From positions 1-5,283 of the forward strand of contig JAFACJ010000296.1 in NCBI GenBank assembly GCA_023425615.1: DNA of 5,283 bases, given 5' to 3'. Both the position numbers and the translations under genes were made by a program. The stretch is from Actinomycetes bacterium (lineage in GTDB: Bacteria; Actinomycetota; Actinomycetes; Streptosporangiales; Streptosporangiaceae). Below are positions 1 to 5,283 of the stretch, piece by piece. The first letter of the stretch is position 1. The number at the start of each line of letters is the position of its first letter. The notes beneath the pieces were generated by a model, which saw only the letters and a program-made list of their open reading frames with translations, did not search any database and was not told the origin of the DNA.

Positions 1-568
1 ACATGTAGGCGGGCGTGCCGACGGCGTGGGAGGTGCTCGGGGTGCCACCGTCCAGCAGCCGGGCCACCCCGAAGTCGATCACTTTGGCGCCGCGCGGGCC
101 GAGCACCACGTTGCCCGGCTTGAAGTCGCGGTGGACGATCTCGGCGCGGTGGATGGCGGCGAGTCCCACCGCGGTGCGCAGCGCGACCTTGCGCAGTTCG
201 GCGCCGCGCAGCGGGCCGTTCGCTGCCACGGTCTCCTGGAGGGTGCGGCCCCGCACGTACTCGCTGATGATGTAGGGCCGGTCGCCGGTGACCCTGGCGT
301 CCAGGAGCCGCGCGACCTGGGGCGCCTCGACCCGCCGCGCGGCGGCGGCCTCCCTGGTGAACCGGGTCCGCGCCCTGGGCGAGGCGGCGCCGCCGCCCTT
401 CAGCAGCTTCACCGTGACCAGGGCGCCCTCGCGGTCGCGGGCCAGGTACACCACGCCCTGGCCGCCCTCGCCGAGGCGCCCGGTCAGGGTGTAGCCGCCG
501 ACCCGGCGGGGGTCGCCGGGACGCAGCGGCGTGTCGGGACGGGAGGTGACGTCGTGTGGGGTCTGCAC
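1..568 (-). CDS. Serine/threonine protein kinase, N-terminal catalytic region (3' end beyond the window)
   Basis: Hanks-type Ser/Thr protein kinase that would transfer the gamma-phosphate of ATP to Ser/Thr of target proteins. The 189 visible residues cover the N-lobe and the start of the C-lobe. They show a glycine-rich loop GEGGQGVV (33-40), the ATP-binding lysine in VTVK (Lys54), a likely helix-C glutamate (Glu73), the catalytic loop HRDFKPGN (146-153, Asp148, Lys150, Asn153), the DFG motif (165-167), and a Ser/Thr-rich activation loop ending in GTPAYM at the window edge. All residues needed for catalysis so far are present. The start is a GTG at 568-566 with GGAG 9 nt upstream; no other in-frame ATG/GTG/TTG lies just upstream. 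The C-terminal part (transmembrane helix, PASTA or other sensor) is out of view, so the subfamily cannot be named. It lies on the same strand as thiE and an Rv2175c-like gene. In Mycobacterium tuberculosis the Rv2175c protein is a substrate of the neighbouring kinase PknL, so a similar pairing is possible here; this is inference. Confidence 0.93.
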   Translation of the reverse strand, partial: MQTPHDVTSRPDTPLRPGDPRRVGGYTLTGRLGEGGQGVVYLARDREGALVTVKLLKGGGAASPRARTRFTREAAAARRVEAPQVARLLDARVTGDRPYIISEYVRGRTLQETVAANGPLRGAELRKVALRTAVGLAAIHRAEIVHRDFKPGNVVLGPRGAKVIDFGVARLLDGGTPSTSHAVGTPAYM

Positions 569-577
569 CTGTGCGGG

Positions 578-581
578 CTCC
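578..581 (-). promoter_or_regulatory. Ribosome binding site of the Ser/Thr kinase gene
   Basis: GGAG on the - strand, 9 nt before the GTG start at 568. It decides the start, because the frame upstream has no other usable initiation codon and translation from further upstream would run through unrelated sequence. Confidence 0.6.
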
Positions 582-588
582 GGCCGGG

Positions 589-630
589 GGGATAGACGGA
601 ATGCACATATATCAGGATTCCGCCTATCCC
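589..630. repeat. Inverted repeat, 14-bp arms with 14-nt centre, upstream of the kinase gene
   Basis: The arms 589-602 (core GATAGACGGAAT) and 617-630 (core ATTCCGCCTATC) pair over 14 positions with one mismatch (596 against 623), around an AT-rich centre at 603-616. The arms are about 26 bp centre to centre. The element lies 21 nt upstream of the kinase GTG and about 40 nt past the stop of the small upstream gene. It could be an operator for a dimeric regulator, or an RNA hairpin acting as a terminator or 5' leader structure. There is no T-tract on the - strand side, and the centre contains a TGATATAT stretch that could be part of an extended -10 for the kinase. The symmetry is clear in the sequence; the role is inferred. 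Confidence 0.6.
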
Positions 631-655
631 TTCACGCCTTTCCCAGCGGACGTGG

Positions 656-668
656 GCCGGCGGCCGGC
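656..668 (-). terminator. Short GC hairpin directly after the small ORF
   Basis: GCCGG (656-660) and CCGGC (664-668) form a 5-bp stem with a 3-nt loop immediately after the stop codon of the small - strand ORF. It has no U-tract and is short, and such hairpins are common by chance at this G+C content. It is a weak candidate for 3' end formation. Confidence 0.18.
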
Positions 669-830
669 TCACCAGTGCGGGGGCACGTCCTCGATCAGCC
701 GCTCGTCGTTGCCCGAGTCCTCACGCCAGTCGCCCCAGCCCGCGTCCAGCTCATCGGACGTGCGGTCGGGCGGCAGCAGCCCGTCCTGGGCCGGGCGGCG
801 GCGCCGGTTCATCGATGCTTCGGGGTCCAT
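669..830 (-). CDS. Small acidic hypothetical protein, about 53 aa
   Basis: Short ORF directly downstream of thiE on the same strand, ending in TGA at 671-669. From the ATG at 830 it encodes 53 residues: a basic stretch MNRRRR (7-12), then LLPPDRTSDE, an acidic Trp-containing middle DAGWGDWRED, and the C-terminal end ERLIEDVPPHW. There is no signal peptide, membrane segment or cysteine. From memory, small actinobacterial proteins with an acidic GWG-type middle and a PPHW-like end are common, which supports a real gene, but I know no function. The start is uncertain. ATG 830 has GGGGGA directly against it with no spacer. ATG 812 would give 47 aa with only a weak GAAG upstream. GTG 851 overlaps the thiE stop as GTGA and would give 60 aa by translational coupling. 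Expression is probably linked to thiE. Confidence 0.62.
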   Translation of the reverse strand: MDPEASMNRRRRPAQDGLLPPDRTSDELDAGWGDWREDSGNDERLIEDVPPHW

Positions 831-847
831 TCCCCCATTATCGCCGC

Positions 848-1510
848 TCACCGGCCGTGCAGCCGGTCGGCCAGCTCCCGCGCCGCGCGCCCCGGGTCGG
901 CGGCCTCGGTGATCGCGCGGACCACCACCACCCGGGTGGCGCCCTCCGCCAGCACCTGGTCGAGGTTGCCGGCGTCGATGCCGCCGATGGCGAACCAGGG
1001 CCGGGTGGCGCCCGCCGCCGAGGCCACCGGCTCCAGGCCCGCCGCCGGACGGCCCGGCTTGGTGGCCGTGGGCCACACCGGGCCCACCGCGAAGTAGTCG
1101 ACGCCCGGTTCGGCGGCCGCCGCCTTCGCCTGCGCCACCGAGTGGGTGGAGCGGCCGATGAGGATGTCCTCGCCGACGATGTGCCGCGCCACCTCCACCG
1201 GCAGGTCGCCCTGGCCCAGGTGCAGGATGTCGGCCTTCACCGCGAACGCCACGTCGGCGCGGTCGTTGACGGCCAGCAGCGCGCCGTGCCGCGCGCAGGC
1301 CGCGCGGAAGACCTCCAGCAGTTCGATCTCGCGCCGCGCCTCAAGGCCCTTCTCCCGGAGCTGGACGATGTCCACGCCGCCGGCCAGGACGGCGTCCAGG
1401 AACTCCGGCAGGTCGCCCCGCCCGGAGCGGGAGTCGGTGCACAGGTAGAGGCGGGCGCCGTCCAGGCGGCGGCGCAGCGCCACCGCCCGGTCGGTCGCCG
1501 GCAGCGGCAT
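848..1510 (-). CDS. thiE: Thiamine phosphate synthase (thiamine-phosphate pyrophosphorylase)
   Basis: Joins HMP pyrophosphate and thiazole phosphate to give thiamine monophosphate plus pyrophosphate; cytosolic TIM barrel. The 220-residue length fits the family. Family motifs are all present: QLREK (50-54), the Mg-pyrophosphate binding ND pair (Asn82-Asp83) in [14 protein letters not shown] (97-102), GRSTHS (119-124), the TATKPG loop (148-153), AIGGI (174-178) and VVRAIT near the end. No key residue looks lost. The start is ATG 1510-1508, whose A is also the last base of the TGA stop of the upstream gene (TGATG). No Shine-Dalgarno is visible before it, so translation probably depends on reinitiation after the DNA-binding protein. 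The gene is on the strand opposite thiO-thiS-thiG, and I see no TPP riboswitch on its own side. It consumes the thiazole phosphate made by those genes. Confidence 0.96.
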   Translation of the reverse strand: MPLPATDRAVALRRRLDGARLYLCTDSRSGRGDLPEFLDAVLAGGVDIVQLREKGLEARREIELLEVFRAACARHGALLAVNDRADVAFAVKADILHLGQGDLPVEVARHIVGEDILIGRSTHSVAQAKAAAAEPGVDYFAVGPVWPTATKPGRPAAGLEPVASAAGATRPWFAIGGIDAGNLDQVLAEGATRVVVVRAITEAADPGRAARELADRLHGR

Positions 1511-1887
1511 CAGAAGGCCATGGCCTGGGCCCGGCGGCGGATCTCGGTGCCGCGGTTCTCGCGCAGCGCCTGGATCGGGGTGCCGGGCAGGGTGTCGTCG
1601 GCGGTGAACAGCCAGCGCAGCGCCGCCGCGTCGTCGAATCCGGCGTCCGACAGCAGGGTCAGCGTGCCGGGCAGCCCCTTGACCACCTGGCCCTGGTCCA
1701 GGAAGGCGGCCGGTACCTGCGGGCCGCCTCCGGTCTGCCGGTGGGCGGCCAGCAGCTTGCCCTCCTTGACCCATTGCTTCACCCGGCCCGGGGGCATACC
1801 CGCGGCCTTGGCGGCCTCGGGGAGAGTGAGCCATTCGCCCACGAGGGCGTCCAGTTCCGGATCGATGTCAACGTGCGTCTTCGTCAC
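1510..1887 (-). CDS. Rv2175c-family winged helix-turn-helix DNA-binding protein
   Basis: Actinobacterial DNA-binding protein of 125 aa. Residues about 19-47 form a helix-turn-helix of the excisionase/MerR-like type ([20 protein letters not shown], then WVKEGKLLA). The C-terminal half carries the Rv2175c family signature: [14 protein letters not shown] (66-79), a conserved ALRWLFT stretch (89-95), and the closing RRRAQAMAF (117-125), close to the end of M. tuberculosis Rv2175c as I recall it. In M. tuberculosis this protein is phosphorylated by the Ser/Thr kinase PknL near its N-terminus, which reduces DNA binding. Here the N-terminal tail has Thr2 and Thr4 as candidate sites. The start is GTG 1887-1885; the Shine-Dalgarno is poor (only GGAA 2 nt away), and TAGACA ending 7 nt upstream could be a -10 for a leaderless transcript. 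It lies 27 nt after the flavoprotein gene and overlaps thiE by one base (TGATG). Its DNA target is unknown; control of the thi locus is only a hypothesis. Confidence 0.9.
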   Translation of the reverse strand: MTKTHVDIDPELDALVGEWLTLPEAAKAAGMPPGRVKQWVKEGKLLAAHRQTGGGPQVPAAFLDQGQVVKGLPGTLTLLSDAGFDDAAALRWLFTADDTLPGTPIQALRENRGTEIRRRAQAMAF

Positions 1888-1914
1888 GTTTCCGTGTCTA
1901 CCATCCCGGAGGAC

Positions 1915-3096
1915 CTATGAAACCGCCAGAACGGCGTTCCGGACGGGTGTCTCGGGATCGGCGAGCCTGGCGGCGTCCACCGGGGTCCCGGCCGTCAGGA
2001 GCCTGCGGGACTGGATCAGGACGGGCGGCGCCGCGACGGTCAGGACGGCGCGCAGCCGGTCGCCGTCGAGCCAGAAGACCGCCCACTTGGCGTCGGTCTC
2101 CGGGTCGCCGCGGAAGACCATGCGCTCGGCGCCCGGGTGGTGACCGACGTACTGGACCATCCGCCCGAACTGCTCGGACCAGAAGTACGGCGGGTCGTCG
2201 TAGACGGCCTCCTGGCCCAGCAGCGAGGCCACCGCCACGTCGGGGGCGTTCAGGGCCGCGTCCCAGTGCTCCACCCGCAGCCGCCTGCCGTACCGGGTCG
2301 ACCACCAGGCCGCGCAGTCGCCGACCGCCACGATCTCCGGCCGCGAGGTGCGCAGCGAGGCGTCCACCACGATGCCGTTCTCGATCTCCAGGCCGCTCAC
2401 CCAGCCCACCGAGGGCCGCACCCCGATGCCGACGACCACGGCCTCGGCCGGCAGGAACTCGCCGTCCACCAGCGCCACGCCGCCGTCCTCGATCGAGGCG
2501 ACCTTCACCCCGCAGCGCAGCCGGACCCCCGCCTCCTCATACCAGGGCGCGGTGAGCGCGCCGAGTTCCGGCCCGAGCGCGTTGGCCAGCGGCGCGGGCG
2601 CCGCCTCCAGGACGGTGACCTCGCAGCCCAGCTTCGCCGCCGTCGTCGCGACCTCGGCGCCGATCCAGCCCGCGCCGACGATCACCACCCGGGCGCCGGG
2701 CACCAGCTTGGCGCGCAGCTCCCGCGAGTCGTCGATGGTCCTGATCACATGCTGGTGGCCGGGCCCCGGCAGCCGGATGGTCTCGGCGCCCGTGGCGATC
2801 ACCAGCCCGTCGTAGGACAGCTCGCCCGCCGTGGTCTCCAGGACCCGCTCCTCCACGCGCAGCCCCGTGGCGCGATGGCCCAGCAGCAGCTCGCACTCCA
2901 GCGTGTCCCAGGCCGCGTCGACCGTGGTGTCGTCGCTCTCTCCGGCCAGCACCGCCTTGGACAGCGGGGGCCGGTCATAGGGGCGGTGCGGCTCCTCGCC
3001 GACCAGGGTGAGCCTTCCGGTGAAGCCCTTGGCCCGCAGCGCCTCCACGGCGCGCACGCCGGCCAGCCCGCCGCCGACCACGATGACGCTCTCCAT
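1915..3096 (-). CDS. FAD-dependent NAD(P)H oxidoreductase, ferredoxin reductase-like
   Basis: Two-dinucleotide-fold flavoprotein of 393 aa, like putidaredoxin/rubredoxin reductases and BphA4, which pass electrons from NAD(P)H through FAD to a ferredoxin. Visible parts: N-terminal FAD fold with GGGLAG (8-13), the FAD-contacting RPYDRPPLSK (38-47), the ATG motif (101-103), a central NAD(P)-binding fold with GAGWIG (141-146), the second FAD motif AVGD (257-260), and a C-terminal reductase domain from about residue 300 with PPYFWSEQFG (302-311). There is no CxxC disulfide motif, so it is not a thioredoxin-reductase type enzyme, and no signal peptide. Start ATG 3096 has GGAGG 8 nt upstream (3105-3109). 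It is the first gene of the - strand group, divergent from thiO. Its partner is not in the window. A link to thiamine synthesis, for example reducing a ferredoxin for the Fe-S enzyme ThiC, is possible but only inferred. Stop codon TAG. Confidence 0.92.
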   Translation of the reverse strand: MESVIVVGGGLAGVRAVEALRAKGFTGRLTLVGEEPHRPYDRPPLSKAVLAGESDDTTVDAAWDTLECELLLGHRATGLRVEERVLETTAGELSYDGLVIATGAETIRLPGPGHQHVIRTIDDSRELRAKLVPGARVVIVGAGWIGAEVATTAAKLGCEVTVLEAAPAPLANALGPELGALTAPWYEEAGVRLRCGVKVASIEDGGVALVDGEFLPAEAVVVGIGVRPSVGWVSGLEIENGIVVDASLRTSRPEIVAVGDCAAWWSTRYGRRLRVEHWDAALNAPDVAVASLLGQEAVYDDPPYFWSEQFGRMVQYVGHHPGAERMVFRGDPETDAKWAVFWLDGDRLRAVLTVAAPPVLIQSRRLLTAGTPVDAARLADPETPVRNAVLAVS

Positions 3097-3132
3097 AGCG
3101 GTCCCCTCCGAGGTCCGGTCCTTTGGCAGGAC

Positions 3133-3161
3133 ACCCTAACTTCCGCCTCGTCCCGTCTCAG
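3133..3161 (-). promoter_or_regulatory. Candidate promoter for the flavoprotein-Rv2175c-thiE group
   Basis: Reading the - strand, CTGAGA (3161-3156, 4 of 6 matches to TTGACA) and TAGGGT (3138-3133, TANNNT) are separated by 17 bp. Transcription would begin near 3126, giving a leader of about 30 nt that contains the strong GGAGG. No TPP aptamer fits in that leader. Matched by eye only. Confidence 0.35.
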
Positions 3162-3172
3162 GCCCAGGATCC

Positions 3173-3182
3173 CGGATATCCG
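3173..3182. repeat. 10-bp palindrome in the divergent promoter region
   Basis: CGGATATCCG is a perfect palindrome lying between the candidate promoters of the two divergent gene groups, upstream of the -35 element of the - strand group. It could be an operator half or whole site, but a palindrome of this length can occur by chance. Confidence 0.3.
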
Positions 3183-3201
3183 ATCGGTACTGCTCAGGGC
3201 A

Positions 3202-3207
3202 TACGCT
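3202..3207 (+). promoter_or_regulatory. Candidate -10 element for the riboswitch-thiOSG transcript
   Basis: TACGCT fits TANNNT and would place the transcription start near 3213-3215, a few bases before the TPP aptamer, which is the expected arrangement. No convincing -35 lies 16-18 bp upstream. CGGTAC (3185-3190) and GTACCG (3215-3220) form a 6-bp inverted repeat around it. Confidence 0.28.
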
Positions 3208-3221
3208 GGCTTGCGTACCGA

Positions 3222-3308
3222 AGCGCGGGAGCCCCCAGCGGGCTGAGAGGGGAGCGCCGTCTCCCGACCGCCAGAACCTGATCCGGATCATGCCGGCGAA
3301 GGGAGCGA
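3222..3308 (+). ncRNA. TPP riboswitch (THI box) controlling thiO-thiS-thiG
   Basis: Binds thiamine pyrophosphate and shuts down expression of the downstream genes. Conserved parts seen: GCGGGAGCC entry (3225-3233); P2 stem AGCCC (3230-3234) with GGGCT (3240-3244); the invariant CTGAGA (3243-3248); an optional P3 stem GGGAG (3250-3254) with CTCCC (3261-3265); ACCTGAT (3276-3282); the P5 stem CCGG (3283-3286) with CCGG (3293-3296) enclosing ATCATG; and GCGAAGGGA (3296-3304). The closing P1 stem looks short, CGC (3224-3226) with GCG (3305-3307). In P5 the usual CTGG/CCAG pair is replaced by CCGG/CCGG, so pairing is kept. The 3' conserved AGGGA flows directly into the thiO start, with no terminator stem between, so control is most likely at translation initiation by hiding the Shine-Dalgarno. 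Ends are approximate. Confidence 0.95.
3301..3305 (+). promoter_or_regulatory. Shine-Dalgarno of thiO, embedded in the riboswitch 3' end
   Basis: GGGAG is formed by the last conserved bases of the TPP aptamer and the first base of the P1 3' strand. It is 5 nt before the TTG at 3311 and 11 nt before an in-frame GTG at 3317. It argues against the ATG at 3290, which lies inside the P5 loop and has no Shine-Dalgarno. Confidence 0.55.
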
Positions 3309-3310
3309 CC

Positions 3311-4420
3311 TTGATCGTGGTCATCGGTGCCGGGGCCATCGGCCTCGGCATCGCCTGGCGCGCGTCCCAGCGCGGCCTGCCCGTCACCCTCGTGGACCCC
3401 GCGCCCGGCGGCGGCGCCAGCCATGTGGCGGCGGGGATGCTCACCCCCGTGGGCGAGCTGCAGTACGGCGAGGAGGAGCAGCTGCGGCTCGGCCTTGACT
3501 CCCGCGACCGCTATCCGGCGTTCGCCGCCGAGCTGGCCGACCTCACCGGCGTCGACATCGGCCTCCGGCGCGAGGGCAACCTGTCCGTCGCCTACGACGC
3601 CGATGACCTGGCCTTCCTCCAGGACCAGCACCGGTTCCAGGAGTCGCTCGGCCTGCGCACCGAGCCGCTGACCGGCCGCGAGTGCCGGAGGCTGGAGCCG
3701 ATGCTCGCGCCGTCCGTGCGGGGCGGCATCCTCGCCCCCGACGACGGCTCGGTCGACCCCAGGCGCCTGCTGAAGGCGCTGCTCGCCGCGTGCGCGAACA
3801 TCCCCCTCGTGCGCGAGAGGGCGCGCGAGCTCGTCGTCGAGGACGGCCGGGTGCGCGGCGTCCGGCTGGAGAACGGCGACGTGCTGGCCGCCGAACGCGT
3901 CGTCGTGGCGGCCGGTAGCTGGTCCCGGGAGCTGACGGGCCTGCCGATCCGCCCCGTGAAGGGCCAGATCCTGCGGCTGCGCGGCCCCCGTCCGTTCCTC
4001 ACCCGCGCCACCCGCGGCCTGGTGCGCGGCTTCTCGATGTACCTGGTGCCCCGCCCCGACGGCGAGCTGGTCGTCGGCGCCACCCAGGAGGAGCTCGGCT
4101 TCGACGCCAGGGTCACCGCCAGCGGCCTGTGGGAGCTGCTGCGCGACGCCCGCACCCTCTTCCCCGGCATCACCGAGTTGGAGTTCGCCGAGGTCACCGC
4201 CTCCTTCCGGCCCGGATCCCCCGACAACGCGCCGATCCTCGGCCCGGTCGGCCCCGAGGGGCTGCTGGCCGCTACCGGCCATTTCCGCAACGGCATCCTG
4301 CTCACGCCCCTGACCGCCGACGCGATGGCCGACCTGCTGGACGGCCGTGAACCGCCCGAGGCCGTCCGCCCCTTCGGCGCGGGACGCCTCACGCCCACAC
4401 CCCTCGGAGACAGCCGATGA
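3311..4420 (+). CDS. thiO: Glycine oxidase ThiO
   Basis: FAD-dependent amine oxidase of the DAO family. It oxidises glycine to the imine dehydroglycine, used by ThiG to build the thiazole ring, with release of hydrogen peroxide. From TTG 3311 it is 369 aa, the length I recall for Bacillus subtilis ThiO. Seen: N-terminal FAD fold GAGAIG (6-11), the flavin-contact stretch GASHVAAGML (35-44), VKGQILRLRG (216-225), SMYLVPRPDGELVVGAT (242-258), RPGSPDNAPILG (300-311), and GHFRNGILLTP (323-333). Tyr244, Arg300 and Arg326 match the substrate-carboxylate residues Tyr246, Arg302 and Arg329 of the B. subtilis enzyme. The start is not certain: TTG 3311 best fits the spacing from GGGAG, GTG 3317 is the alternative, and ATG 3290 lies within the riboswitch and is unlikely. 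The gene overlaps thiS by ATGA. Aerobic organisms use ThiO where others use the radical enzyme ThiH. Confidence 0.95.
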   Translation: MIVVIGAGAIGLGIAWRASQRGLPVTLVDPAPGGGASHVAAGMLTPVGELQYGEEEQLRLGLDSRDRYPAFAAELADLTGVDIGLRREGNLSVAYDADDLAFLQDQHRFQESLGLRTEPLTGRECRRLEPMLAPSVRGGILAPDDGSVDPRRLLKALLAACANIPLVRERARELVVEDGRVRGVRLENGDVLAAERVVVAAGSWSRELTGLPIRPVKGQILRLRGPRPFLTRATRGLVRGFSMYLVPRPDGELVVGATQEELGFDARVTASGLWELLRDARTLFPGITELEFAEVTASFRPGSPDNAPILGPVGPEGLLAATGHFRNGILLTPLTADAMADLLDGREPPEAVRPFGAGRLTPTPLGDSR

Positions 4421-4617
4421 GAGTGACGATCAACGGCCGGGCCAGCGACCTCCCCGACGGCCAGACCGTCGCGTCGGTCGTGGCGCGGGTCACCGACGCC
4501 GGACGCGGCGTGGCGGTGGCGCTGAACGACGAGGTGGTGCCGCGCACGGCATGGGACACCACACCCGTCAAGGAGGCGGACCGGGTGGAGATCCTCACCG
4601 CGGTCCAGGGAGGCTGA
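4417..4617 (+). CDS. thiS: Sulfur carrier protein ThiS
   Basis: Ubiquitin-like beta-grasp protein of 66 aa that carries sulfur as a C-terminal thiocarboxylate to ThiG. The defining Gly-Gly end (65-66) is present, in ILTAVQGG. The fold's start is seen in MRVTINGRA, with LPDGQTVASVV after it and the family-typical ALNDEVVPR stretch (35-43). Start ATG 4417 overlaps the thiO stop (ATGA) and has GGAG (4406-4409) 7 nt upstream. The window has no thiF-like adenylyltransferase to activate it; in actinobacteria a MoeB/ThiF-type enzyme encoded elsewhere usually does this. Confidence 0.95.
   Translation: MRVTINGRASDLPDGQTVASVVARVTDAGRGVAVALNDEVVPRTAWDTTPVKEADRVEILTAVQGG

Positions 4618-5283
<666 letters not shown>

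Noticed and set aside
851..1076. N-terminal extension of the small ORF up to an ATG at 1076, making a 135-aa protein
   Set aside because: The extension lies within thiE in another frame and is low-complexity Gly/Arg sequence; only the part after the thiE stop looks like a real protein.
1511..1834. Extension of thiE to an ATG at 1834 (328 aa)
   Set aside because: The added part overlaps the Rv2175c-like gene in a different frame and has no family match; ThiE proteins are about 210-220 aa, as obtained from ATG 1510.
815..3246. Long + strand open frames opposite thiE, the Rv2175c-like gene and the flavoprotein (about 815-2143 and 2137-3246)
   Set aside because: They are antisense to genes with clear family motifs, their translations are low-complexity (rich in Arg, Gly, Ala, Pro, His) and no domain is recognisable. 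Such frames are expected opposite high-G+C genes.
3250..3265. GGGAG/CTCCC hairpin before thiO as an intrinsic terminator
   Set aside because: It is the optional P3 stem inside the TPP aptamer, has no U-tract, and lies between two conserved parts of the riboswitch.
3290..3292. ATG as the start of thiO
   Set aside because: It is the conserved ATG of the TPP aptamer P5 loop, has no Shine-Dalgarno, and would add residues beyond the usual N-terminus.

Overview
The base composition (very G+C rich, strong G/C bias at third codon positions, GTG and TTG starts) and the gene set point to a filamentous actinomycete. The order or family cannot be fixed from this window; Streptosporangiales-like lineages (Actinomadura, Nonomuraea and relatives) are my guess. 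The window is a thiamine (vitamin B1) biosynthesis locus with two divergent gene groups.

The right half reads on the + strand. A TPP riboswitch (about 3222-3308) is followed by thiO (glycine oxidase), thiS (sulfur carrier) and thiG (thiazole synthase, cut by the window end). The genes are tightly packed: ATGA overlap between thiO and thiS, 9 nt between thiS and thiG. Together they make the thiazole phosphate half of thiamine: ThiO oxidises glycine to dehydroglycine, ThiS delivers sulfur as a C-terminal thiocarboxylate, and ThiG condenses both with deoxyxylulose 5-phosphate. ThiO translation probably starts at a TTG whose Shine-Dalgarno is the 3' end of the riboswitch.

The left half reads on the - strand, in transcription order: an FAD/NAD(P)H ferredoxin-reductase-like flavoprotein (3096-1915), an Rv2175c-family winged-HTH DNA-binding protein (1887-1510), thiE (thiamine phosphate synthase, 1510-848, joined to the previous gene by a TGATG stop/start overlap), a small acidic hypothetical protein (about 830-669), and the N-terminal 189 residues of a Ser/Thr protein kinase (568 to the left edge). 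ThiE joins the thiazole made by the + strand genes to the pyrimidine HMP-PP. No pyrimidine genes (thiC, thiD) and no thiF-like activating enzyme are in view.

Outside these genes, the 214-nt divergent intergenic region (3097-3310) holds the riboswitch, candidate promoters for both directions and a 10-bp palindrome. The roughly 100-nt gap before the kinase holds a long inverted repeat (589-630) of unknown role. There is no gene-free stretch longer than 300 bases, and I see no tRNA, rRNA, insertion sequence or CRISPR. The most interesting points are the thiE/DNA-binding-protein coupling next to a Ser/Thr kinase, thiE lying outside the riboswitch-controlled transcript, the inverted repeat, and the unannotated small ORF. 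The locus is mostly a known type of thiamine cluster and I do not claim a wholly new system.
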